From NCBI RefSeq assembly GCF_040939455.1, contig NC_134116.1, positions 71,627,900 to 71,691,899 on the forward strand: a stretch of 64,000 nucleotides of DNA, read 5' to 3'. The translations under genes and the position numbers were made by a program. Shown here in pieces: positions 48,966 through 59,201 of the stretch. Numbering within the stretch: the first letter of the stretch is position 1; the number at the start of each line of letters is the position of its first letter. The notes beneath the pieces are model-generated. The model did no database searches. It saw only the letters and a program-made list of their open reading frames with translations, and was not told the origin of the DNA. This DNA comes from Microcebus murinus. Lineage: Eukaryota > Chordata > Mammalia > Primates > Cheirogaleidae.

Positions 48966-49507
48966 ATTATTTTAAGTTCAAGAATGTATATTCATTCATT
49001 CATCTAGCCTTTCATTCTACAAGTACATATTAATATGTATATGCCAAGCTGTAATCAAATATAGCTCTCCATCAAATCATTTATTTTCACTATATGTTAT
49101 CATCTTCTTCTCGAAGTGCTTTAGCATTAAAAAATAATAATTCCTCCTGAGTTGTTCTGTAACATAAATAAGTTAGCTAGTATTTATAATATTCACAATA
49201 TTGAGAGTTTAAAATTAAATAGGTGCAGTCTCCGTAAATAAGATACATAAATTAAAATACCAGTTTTAAAATGCAACAGAAATAAAATCCCACTGAGGAC
49301 TAACAAATCCAAATGGATATTATTGGCCAATCCTTATTTTTTTGTGTAGGATACAGTAGGGTTACTCTAACTATAATAATAATTAACTACCATGACAGAT
49401 TATAGAGTTGACCTTGGCTCACTGGGAATTCATTCCACCTTTAAAAATATGTATTGTTTTGAAATTCTTCAAATGTTTTTATTTAGAATTTTACAGATCT
49501 ACTATAG

Positions 49508-49660
49508 CAGTGACCCCCCCACCCCCCCAGCCTTTCTGGCCCAGGGACCTGGTCTCATGGAAGACAATTTTTCCAGGGATGTAAGTTGGGTGTGGGTGCA
49601 GTGGTGGAGCTCTGCAGCCCCATCTCCAACAGGACACTGGACTGGGGATGGAGACCACAC
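49508..49660 (+). mobile_element. Compact MER1-like hAT MITE with perfect 8-bp TSD
   Basis: 153-bp element opening 'cagtgaccccc' and containing 'cccagggacctggtctcatg' and 'gaagacaatttttcca', the left end of MER1/Charlie3-type hAT elements. Its right half resembles 'ggccacggaccggtaccggt...'. It is flanked by identical tactatag at 49,500-49,507 and 49,661-49,668, the 8-bp duplication expected for hAT. The internal region of the longer MER1 forms is absent. A relative starts at 63,863. Confidence 0.9.
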
Positions 49661-49668
49661 TACTATAG

Positions 49669-50319
49669 GATTATGGTGAGAAAGTTTTGGATGACTGTCT
49701 ATAGGGGTTTTCCTCTATAATCATTATATTTAAGGACCAGAAGGATTGATAAATATTGAATACTGAAATATTCTGACAATTATGTTCTGTTCTCAAAATC
49801 TAAATTATGGGAAAAATAAGCATGAGGGAAAGGCTAATTTAAGAATTAATTGTCCAGAAAATTTTTTCATTGTGTTTGTGATATAGCTAATAAATCAAAT
49901 TATACTTATTTAAACTGGGTTAGCAAATACTAAATTAAATAGCATAACATAAACATTAATGTATTTAAAGCAATTGAAACTGTAATTTTATAAGAATATT
50001 CTGAATCTATATTGGAGTTGGGCTGTAAATTGAGTTTCTTAAGTACTGATTTAATTCTTATAATTTTTATACATTTTTGTATTCCCTTCGGAGAGACCAA
50101 GAAGTGTATATATGTTTGTGTTTTCTAATTTTGAATAGTGATGCTATAATAAGTCTATCATGCTTATAAGTAGAGATAAAAATTTGGGCCTACCTGGCCT
50201 TGAATTAAGTTGATTTCCTTCCTTTGATTCTTACAATTCATCTACCTTTCTCAAACTTTTTGTAAATCTGGAACTCTTTTTAAAAATTTTTTGGTTTACA
50301 TGTGGTTTAAAAAATTTTT
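49669..50319. other. Unique AT-rich sequence, no gene
   Basis: No recognised repeat; flanks the inverted L1 on its left. Confidence 0.45.
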
Positions 50320-51295
50320 TAGTTATCAGCCCTTTATCAGATGTGTAGCTTGCAAAAATTTTCTCCCATTCTGTGGGTTGTCTGTTTGCTCTCTTGACAG
50401 TTTCTTTGGCTGTGCAGAAGCTTTTTAATTTCATTAGGTCTCATTTGTTTATTTTTGTTGCTGTTGTGATTGCCTTTGGGGTCTAGGGCTGATAACTAGA
50501 CTCTATTTAGAACTCAGGAAAATCAGCAAGAAAAAAAATCAAACAACCCAATCAAAAAATGGGCACAGGACATGAACAGAAACTTCTCAAAAGAAGACAG
50601 AATGGCCAACAAACATATGAAAAAATGCTCAACATCTGTAATCATCAGGGAAATGCAAATCAAAACCACAATGAGATATCACTTAACTCCAGTGAGAATG
50701 GCCTTTATCCAAAAGTCCCCAAACAACAAATGCTGGCATGAATGCGGAGAGAGAAGAACACTTCTACACTGCTGGTGGGACTGCAAACTAGTTCAACCTC
50801 TGTGGAAAGCAATATGGAGATACCTCAAAGCGATACAAGTAGATCTACCATTTGATCCAGCAATTCCACTACTGAGCATCTACCCAAAAGATCAAAAGTC
50901 ACTTTATGAAAAAGACACCTGCACTTGAATGTTTATAGCAGCACAATTCACAATTGCAAAGCTATGGAAATAACCCAAGTGCCCATCAATTCATGAGTGG
51001 ATTAATAAAATATGGTATATGTATACCATGGAATACTACTCAGCTTTAAGAAACAATGGTGATATAGCACCTCTTGTATATTCCTGGATACAGCTGGAAC
51101 CCATTCTATTAAGTGAAGTATCTCAAGAATGGAAAAACCAGCACCACATGTACTCACCAGCAAATTGGTATTAACGGATCAACACCTAAGTGGACATATA
51201 AGAGTAACATTTATTGGGTGTCGGGAAGGTGGGAAGGGGGAGGAGGTGATGGGTATATACAACCACAATGAGTAAGATGTGCAACGTTTTGCCTT
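50320..51295 (+). mobile_element. Lineage-specific L1 with 5' inversion (twin priming)
   Basis: The first 165 bp (50,320-50,484) is antisense L1 ORF2 ('gttgtctgtttgctctcttg', 'gctgtgcagaagctttttaa'). The rest (50,485-51,295) is sense and begins exactly where the inverted piece begins: agggctgataacta at 50,485-50,498 is the reverse complement of 50,320-50,333. The sense part includes degenerate ORF2 C-terminal coding sequence (frame 50,572-50,928 with '[20 protein letters not shown]' and '[16 protein letters not shown]'), then 3'UTR. No poly-A tail is seen at the right end, where old L1M sequence begins. Confidence 0.9.
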
Positions 51296-51299
51296 TTCT

Positions 51300-52425
51300 A
51301 GGATGTCATATTATTGGAATCACACAGTACATAGCCTTTTCAGATTGACTTTGTTACTCAGGAATATGTATTTAAGGTTTCTACATGTCTTTTCATGGCT
51401 TGTTACCTCATTTCTTTTAATCATTGAATAATATTCCATTGTATGGATATACCACAGCTTACTTATCCATTTACCTCCTGAAGGACATTTTAGTTACTTC
51501 CAAATTTTTACAAATATGAATAAAGCTGCTATAAATATTTACATACAGCTTTTTGTGTGGACATAAGTTTTCAACTACTTGGGTTAATACCAAGAAGTGT
51601 AATTGCAGGATCTTATGATAAGTGTATGTTTAGTTATGTAAGAAATTGCTAAACTATCTTCCCAAGTGGCTGTACCATTTTGTGTTCCCATCAGCAATGA
51701 ATGAGGGTTCCTTTTCCTCTATATCTTCACTAACATTTAGTGTCATCAGTGTTTTGGATTTTAGCCTAGAATGGAAGAATATTAGAATATAGGTATATAG
51801 TGGTATTTCACTGTTGTTTTAACTTGCAATTCTCTAATGTTATATAATGTTGAGCAACTTCTCATATGTTTATTTGCCATCTGTATACTTTCTTTGGTTA
51901 GATGTCTGTTCAGATTTTTTTGCCCATTTTTAATTGAGTTGTTTGTTTTCTTATTGTTTAGTTTTAAGGGTTCTTCATATATTTTGGATACCAGTCCTTT
52001 ACTGGATGTGATTTGTAAAGATATTTTGTCTTGTCTTTTAATTCTCCTAATACTGTCTTTCACAGAACAGAAGCTTTAAGTTTTTAATGAAGTTCAACTT
52101 ACTAATTTTTTCTTTCATGGGTTTTGTATCTAAAAAGTCATCATCAAATCCAAGGTCACCTAGATTTTCTCCTATGTTATCCTCTAGGAGTTTTATAGCT
52201 TTGCATTTTTAATTTAGGTCTATAATGCTTTTTGAATTAATTTTTGTGAAAGATGCAAAGTCTGTGTCTAGATTCATTATTTTGCATGTGGATGTCCACT
52301 TATTCCAGTGCCATTTATTGAAAATACCATCCTTTCTCCATTGAATTCCTTTCATTTCTCTGTCAAAAATCAGTTGACTGTAGGGGTCTATCTTTGGGCT
52401 CTCTATTCTGGAGCTCATTTTATTA
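51300..52425 (-). mobile_element. Old LINE-1 (L1M), antisense 3' part
   Basis: Complement of L1 3'UTR and ORF2 C-terminus: 'ggaatcacacagtacatagc', 'ataatattccattgtatgga', 'gtttgttttcttattgttta', 'tatattttggataccagtcc', 'attccagtgccatttattga'. Frames on either strand are short and broken. Confidence 0.85.
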
Positions 52426-53055
52426 TTAATTATTTACTAGATTTTGATAGTACTATTGGTTATTAATAATTCTCATCATTTTTTTCATTCAGGCAAAATT
52501 TATATATAAGAAAATGTAAATTCCTTTCCTTTTAAATATCAGATAAAACTCTTGATTTTTAAGTGCAACAATATGAAATAATTCACATTTTATATTGTGA
52601 CATTTATAACTAAAGGAAAACACTTTAAAAAATGAAACCACATTTTACAGTGAGCTTATTTATCTATAGCGTAGAGGTTGTTGCCATCATGATCATCACC
52701 ATCATGATAAAATATGATATAATAGTATTTGACTCAGAGTTTAGTTTGAATCCAAGGTCTCTGTTACACGAATCTGTAGTGGATTATGCAAACCACTTAA
52801 TCAAGAATCAGTTTCTGCAGTAAAGACATGAAAATAATTATTCATACTAATCAGAATTGTGATAAAGATTAAATGATAAAATGTATTTAAAAAGTCTTTT
52901 GTAAAATGTGAAATCCTAAAGAAATGTTGGGGTCTTATGTTCACTGAATAATAAAACTTGAAGGGAGCATTTTAAAGATCAGTACATCTGGCTGCCATCA
53001 GACAGATGATGGCTTTAAACTAGGAATTAAACATTAAGATATTAAAATCACTAAG
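52426..53055. other. AT-rich sequence, no gene
   Basis: Contains a small 'catcatgatcatcaccatca' simple stretch near 52,690. It lies where the 5' end of the neighbouring hAT element might have been, but no matching terminus was found. Confidence 0.4.
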
Positions 53056-53395
53056 AACACTGTTAGTGGAATGTAAATTACTGCAGACACTATGGAGAAC
53101 AGTATGGAGGTTCCCCAAAAACTCTAAATAGAACTACCATATGATCCAGCAATCCCAATACTGGGCATTTATCCAAAGGAAAAGAAATCTATATAGCAAA
53201 GAGACGTCTGCAGGCTCATGTTTATTGCAGCATTATTCACAATAGCCAAGATATGGAATTAACCTAGGTGTCCAACAACAGATGAATGGATAATGAAAAT
53301 GGGGTATATATTCACAATGGAATACTATTCAGCCATAAAAAATGAAATCTTGTCACTTATAGCACATGGATGGAACTGAATTCAACTTAATGGAA
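53056..53395 (+). mobile_element. LINE-1 3' fragment, sense
   Basis: 'agtggaatgtaaattactgc', 'gaactaccatatgatccagc', 'cacaatagccaagatatgga', 'cacaatggaatactattcag' show L1 ORF2 C-terminus into 3'UTR. It ends abruptly without a poly-A at the boundary with the hAT transposase relic. Confidence 0.9.
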
Positions 53396-54881
53396 CAACT
53401 TCATGCAATACTTCAAAGGAAAATATATATTATTCAATGGTTTTGGATGAATCAGCTGATACTACTGACTCAGCCCAGGTGTATACTTCAATCAGGTCAT
53501 AACAGAAGATTTTCTTTGCTACGTAGAGTTACTCACTTTGGGAACTCTAGAAAACAGAACACAGGGAATAGATATGTTCAAAAACTTTCAAGATAAATGT
53601 CATGAAGTTAGACTGAATTTGGTAAATTTAGTGAGTGTATGTACAGACAGTATACTTTCCATGACAGGAAAACGTGAAGGGTTTATTGCACAGATAAAAA
53701 AAAAAAGTATTAACAGATCCAGACACTCTCATTTCTTTTCATTGTATATTGCATCAGCAAAATCTCTGTGATAAAGCTACTATTTTAAGTGACACTTTGG
53801 AGCAAGTTATAAATATTGTTAACTATATTCATGCAAATGTAACAGGACATCATCAGTTTCATAACATGCTAATGTTGAATGATGAAGTATTTAGTGTGGA
53901 TTTGTTGTATCATTCTAAAGTATGTTGGCTATTGCAGGGAAAGATGTTAGTCAAAGAGAACAATTAAAGTTTATGAAGAACAGAATCAGCCAGGTGAATT
54001 ATTGAAAGAAAGATTTCTATAGGAATGCAGCATTTCTGTGTGATATCATGTCAAATCAAAACAATCTGAATATTTCTTTGCAAGGTCAATCTAAGTCTAT
54101 AGATGATATGTGGCAAAAAACCAAAGCATTTTATTTAAAAGCTATCTTTTTTCAAAACACTTCTTCAGAAGTAAATTTCAGATGAACATTTTCCCCATTT
54201 AGCAAAGGTCATTGATGAGTGGAATGATATATGTGAATCATCTGAAGAATATGCAGCTGTTATAAACCTATTAATTGAAGAATACAATGAAAGTTTCACT
54301 GACTTTGAGAATCATGAAATCACACTCAAATTAGCATTTCAGCCTCACATAGTTGATAACACCTAGGCACCTAAAGCACTGTGGATAGAATTGATTGAGC
54401 TCTCAGTAGATGACATTTTAAAATCATTGTTTGATGCTAAGAAAGATCCAATTGAAATGTGGAAAAATGCAGTAGAATACCCACGCCTTGGGCAACATGC
54501 CCCCCAAATACTTCACTTTTCAACCACTTATTGCTGTAAATCTACATTCTCCTACCTAGCCCAAATCAAGACACCCTTAAGGTCACAAATGACTAATAAC
54601 CATCTAGAGGTCCACTAAAACTGTGGACCTCCATGTTGCAACCAAATATTCAAATGTTTTCCAACCAAAAAGCACATACAATGAAGTCATTAACAGTTTA
54701 GTTAACTTTAAAATTAACAAATAGTTTTCATTGTTTGAAATTATTAAGTACATAGTAGTTAGATTTTTATAAAATAATGTGTATTTTTAAGTATGTCTAA
54801 TTTAAGTTTCTTGAATGCAGCCTTATTTTATTACATCTAAATTTATGCAGCCTTCCAACATGAAAAGGTTCCTCACTCCTG
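53396..54881 (+). pseudogene. hAT-Charlie transposase relic with 3' terminus
   Basis: Degraded transposase of the hAT superfamily (Charlie branch, related to the domesticated GTF2IRD2/ZBED-type proteins). The intact enzyme would excise and insert DNA through terminal inverted repeats. Motifs appear in order but in shifting frames: 'LDESADTTDSAQ' (about 53,445), 'CTDSILSMTGKREGF' (about 53,640), 'LHCILHQQNLC' (about 53,735), 'LLYHSKVCWLLQGKML' (about 53,910) and the C-terminal dimerisation part 'YPRLGQHAPQIL', 'CKSTFSYLAQIKTPLRSQ' (54,478-54,590; usual CES has become CKS). At least four frames and in-frame stops (for example near 54,364) show it is dead. The N-terminal BED zinc finger is missing. 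A 3' terminal inverted repeat ends 'ggttcctcactcctg' at 54,881. Confidence 0.92.
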
Positions 54882-54889
54882 ATTTTATA

Positions 54890-55223
54890 CAGTTGTCCCT
54901 CTGTATTCTTGGGGAAATGATACCATGATCCCTGTAGATACCAAAATCTGCAGATGCTCTACTCCCTTATATAAAAACAGCATAGTATTTGCAGATAAGC
55001 TACACACATCCTCCTGTATACTTTAAGTCATCTCTAGATTACTTATACTATGTGACACAATCCTACACATCAGTCCTTCTCACGGACTCAACATAATACT
55101 CTGTGTGTAGCAAATTCTAGGTTTTGGTTTTTGGACCATTGAGAAATTTTTTAAAAAAATATTTTCTATTCCCAGTTCATTTAATCCATGGATTAAGAAC
55201 CCACAGATACGGAGGGCTGACTA
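54890..55223 (+). mobile_element. MER2 (TcMar-Tigger) element with TA duplication
   Basis: Full-length non-autonomous Tigger: left end 'cagttgtccctctgtattct', internal 'cttatataaaaacagcatag', 'taagctacacacatcctcct', 'ctctagattacttatactat', right end 'cccacagatacggagggctg' then 'acta'. The flanking dinucleotide is TA on both sides (54,888-54,889 and 55,224-55,225), as mariner-type insertion requires. It sits 8 bp right of the hAT terminus. Confidence 0.93.
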
Positions 55224-55225
55224 TA

Positions 55226-56046
55226 TTTAGAAAATAGTATAAAAGATATCTGAAAAAATAGTTTGTAGTCCAAAGCCATTTGAAAAAGTAAGTTGCGGTA
55301 TATGTAAGAAGACCTGGTACCTGGAAAGAGAGACTGGGGACAATTGACAGTTGAAGATCAGCATGTTACTCTGTAGGCAAGGAAAGAATAAAAAGATCTT
55401 TTATACATTTGCTTATTTAAGCAAATAAACAATCCTTTATCTACTATTCAATTTAATTAATTTACCAGGCCTTGTTGTTTCCCAGCAGGCTGCTAACTTA
55501 ACATTCTTAAAACACTGGCCTGGCATTCCCTTCCTTCTTAGCTGTCCTTGCAGTGGGGTTTTGTCAGTATTTCTTGTGCTCTCTGAAGCCCATACACTCT
55601 TACCCAGAAGTGGCGTGTTTTCAGATCCTTTTAAATATTCTCCACTCCCAGCATTCTGTCATGTATGTAGTCAAAAGGTTAGAAGTTATTTCTGTGGCTG
55701 GCAGGCACCTGATGTAGAGTAGGTGCCATCTTATTTCTGGACATTGGTATAATATCCTCAACTCTTAGAAAGAGGGATAAGAGTATTTAAGAGTATTGAG
55801 CCCACTCTCCTACATTAGAGTCTGTTCAAGTTTCTTTATCTGGTGAACTCGAATACAGGACAACTACTGGCAGCAATGGGGCAACAGTATAGTCTTGCTG
55901 GCTCACAGGAGAAGGAAGTATGGTCCAAGTCCCTTCCAACCCAATGACTCTCAGAATTGTGTATTTGAGTTATGTAACTAATATATAACACAAGGTAAGC
56001 AGAAAATACTGGCACTCTAAGCAACCACTATATTTACTTTTTAACT
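55226..56046. other. Unique sequence, no gene
   Basis: No repeat recognised, except that 55,600-55,740 could be an unplaced old element. No coding frame of note. Confidence 0.4.
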
Positions 56047-56054
56047 TTCGATGC

Positions 56055-56252
56055 CAGGAATTCTCAAACTTTTTAAACAGGGGGCCAGTTCACTGTCCCT
56101 CAGACCATTGGAGGGCCGTTGGAGAGTGCGACACACATTCCACACATGCGCACTGTGGGCCCAGGACGAGTTGGCTGCTAAGCAGGACAGGCAGTGGAAA
56201 AATGTCCAGGCAGGCCGGACGTGGCCCGCAGGGTGTACTTTGAGGATGCCTG
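56055..56252 (+). mobile_element. Short hAT element with imperfect 8-bp TSD
   Basis: 198-bp element with imperfect terminal inverted repeats: left 'caggaattctcaaact' and right 'actttgaggatgcctg'. The interior holds 'cagggggccagttcactgtc', 'ggagggccgt', 'cacacatgcgcactgtgggc' and 'ggacgtggcccgcagggtgt'. Flanks ttcgatgc (56,047-56,054) and atctatgc (56,253-56,260) agree at 6 of 8 bases. CpG content is unusually high for this window, which suggests a relatively young insertion. Non-autonomous; the 77-codon frame across it is not a gene. Confidence 0.85.
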
Positions 56253-56260
56253 ATCTATGC

Positions 56261-58164
56261 AGTAGGTATTTCTTTCATTCTTGAAAGCAAAATAAATAAA
56301 GTGAGTTGAATTTGTGATATTAATCTTAGGGACTGAAAGAACTTGGTTCACTTTGTGAGGAGTTCCTCCCCTGGGTAATTGTGAGGGGGATACAATGTGA
56401 ATCATAATTGCCAGGCCAACTTGAAATTAAGGTAATTCTACTTGTCAGTCTTAAATGGATAAAAGGCATTGCCACAGAATCTCAATTCTTCAGAGAGAAG
56501 GAGATGTCTTCCCCTCATGGGTCTGCTAAGTGACCAGTAACTTCAATATGTGTACAAAGGAGCTGTCAGACACCAGATTGGGAATTCCTGCCAGTCCATG
56601 GGAATTGGAGTCTCTACCAAAGGACTCCTCCTGAGGTCTACACAAGGTGCAGTACAATACCTCTGACTCTCAGGATGCCTGATGGTATGAGCATCTTGAG
56701 TGACAGCAAGAAGCAGCATCTCATGGGAACCACATCATTTATTGACATAGGACTAGTTGAAGATAATACTTGTATTTCCTTCCTCAAGCCATGTCCCTCC
56801 ATACATCTTTCAAATCCGAACTTCAAAGAAAAATCCAAAGCAAATCCTAAACAAAAACTCAGCACAATATTTTTTCCTAACTTTGCCCAAATTACCATTA
56901 CTGTTGGTAGTGAACTCAGTCCATGTGATGTAATAAACACTTCATTTGATCAGTCTGGAGAAAAGAGAAGAGTAGGATAGTGATGCTTGTACACAGCAGC
57001 CCCTCCATGAAACATATTTAAAGGAACCTCAGTTATGAGCTTTCCCCCTAAGTGAGCAAACTGTGGACTAACAAGGATTTGCATCATTAAAAGAGTTTCA
57101 ATAAATATGTTGGAAACAAACCAGAAAAGGGCAAAATCGAACAAAAAGCAATCTACCTAGTGGTGAGTTAAATTGTTATCTAATCACAGTGGGAATGATC
57201 CTTTGAGTGATGGCTATTTTGCATTTCCAGTTTAAATAATAATATATTACAATGCTCTTGCCAAAAAAAGTGAAGAGAAAAAAGTTCATTAGCAAACCTT
57301 TGAATGGGGGTCAAATTGCATTCTAAAGTTTAAATTCTAAATTCTAAACACAGATTCTAACACAAATTTTAAAGTTTAAATCATCTATGAGTATCTTGAT
57401 AAAGTCTAAAGTTTTATTTAATCAAATCCAAAGCATCAATGGTATTCCACCCAACTGATAGAAAAACCAACTCCTTAAATTATCTAACTTGCATGTGAGA
57501 ATGACTAGCTAAATTTTAGGGATTCTGAGTTCCTATACACTTTCATAGATGCCTTTATTGATGTACAGTGTCAGGGCTATCAATATCCAGAGAGTCCTAT
57601 CTTTAAATGAGTCAGATGGGACATAATATTCACTACTTTAACTGGATTTGCTTAGAATATAAGCCACATGCTGCTTTTCCCTTTAGATAGTAAGTTTTTA
57701 ACACAGCATAACTTTTTTATTAATTTTATCTATGTATTAAAACTATTAATCAAAGGGAAAATTAATATTTCTGTCTGAAAGCTTAGTTAATAATGTACTC
57801 TGTTGCCATTTCATCATAAGCAAAATAAATATAGTAGAAAAATAATCTGAATAATCTATGCTTTATATTATAGTTCAAAAGTCAAATTACAATTTAAACT
57901 CAGAATGAAACACTACTACAATTATTACTTTCTAACCCATGTAGGTCTTTTTTTAACCTCTTTTTTCTGTTCACTTTCTCCTCACTTAGTGTATTTTCCC
58001 TTTGATTTCAAGCCCTAATTATTACATAAGATTATTAAATCCTTAAAATATCTTTAAAATTACTCTCAAAATTGAAATAAACCCTCCTCTAATTACAAAT
58101 AATTCATCTATTTGGAATGGAACATTTGGCACAGGCAAGGGGTTAAGGGAAGGCTTCCTGGAGA
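56261..58164. other. 1.9 kb mostly unique sequence, no gene
   Basis: Overlapping 100-codon frames on opposite strands at 56,638-56,980 have no recognised domain. The end (58,125-58,164, 'agggaaggcttcctggag') resembles the ancient repeat at 61,855. Otherwise nothing recognised. Confidence 0.45.
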
Positions 58165-58675
58165 TTTTTTTTTATTATTATTAATTTGCATAAGGTCTTC
58201 ATGTTACAACATTTATATATATTTTTTTATTTCAGCATATTATGGGGGTACAAATGTTTAGGCTATGTATATTGCCCTTGCCCTCTCGTCTCCCACCCCT
58301 GAGTCAGAGCTTCAAGTGTGTTCATCTCCTAGACAGTGAGCATCACACTCATTATGTATGTATACACCCTTCCCGCCTCCCCACTCCCATCCGCCTGATG
58401 CCTGATAAATGTTATTCCTATATGTGCACTTAGGTGTTGATCAGTGAAACCAATTTGCTGGTGTATACATGCGGTGCTTATTTTTCCATTCTTGGGATAC
58501 TTCACTTAGTAGAATGGGCTCCAGCTGTATCCAGGAATATACAAGAGGTGCTATATCACCATTTCTTATAGCTGAGTTTCTTATAGCTGAGTAGTACTCC
58601 ATAGTATACATATGCCATATTTTATTAATCCACTCACATATTGATGGGCACTTTGGTTGTTTCCACATCTTTGCT
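58165..58675 (-). mobile_element. Lineage-specific L1 3' end, antisense, possible 3' transduction
   Basis: Right to left (sense), the copy starts inside the ORF2 C-terminal region at about 58,675, continues through the 3'UTR and reaches the 'catattatgggggtac' terminus at 58,236-58,251. An A-run follows (antisense T's 58,222-58,228). About 48 bp of non-L1 sequence (58,174-58,221) come next, then a second tail (T's 58,165-58,173 with 'attattatt'). An internal 15-bp tandem duplication of 'tttcttatagctgag' lies near 58,562-58,592. 5'-truncated. Confidence 0.85.
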
Positions 58676-59184
58676 CTTCAAAGTATTCAACCAATTTTCT
58701 TTTACCAAGGAGGTGTACATTGGAATTATCACTGAAATTTACATTATCCTTTTTTACTTTTTCACAAAGAATAACATTGTTACAACATCATATACACTTT
58801 TATTTGGTGTCTCCTTTGGCCAAGTTACAGAGGAGAGTTTCCAGGCTGAAAAGGTGGTCCTGCCTCTTGCCTTTGTCTCTGGCTGTTATCATGGATTTAT
58901 CTCCCCTCAGGCACTCCCGTGAGTTGAGGCATGGACAAGTCTCCTGCCAGGAAACCCAAGATGGTGGTAAAGCTAGTTGTCCACCTCGATCTCACTTTTT
59001 CCACTGCAGAAATTGTAAGTTGGAAGAAATTTTCCATGCTTGGTGCCAGCCAAACTTGGGGAGAAGTGTCTTGGAAATAGAAATCTCATTCTCTTATCAT
59101 ATGCTTGGAGTTTTTTCACTTCCCTGTGGCCCTCAGAACTGAATCATCCTCATATTTGAGTTCTGGGATATTGCTGATATTAGT
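58676..59184. other. Possible old L1 5'-region sequence
   Basis: Its 'gatatttgagttctgggat', 'ggaaacccaagatggtggta' style sequence resembles a decayed L1M 5' end, but I cannot place it securely. A 161-codon frame (58,657-59,142) begins in the L1 and has no domain. Confidence 0.3.
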
Positions 59185-59201
59185 CTCAGTGCTATATTAT
59201 T

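Noticed and set aside
58657..59142. 161-codon plus-strand frame
   Set aside because: It begins within the antisense L1 3' region and runs into decayed L1-like sequence; no domain was recognised.
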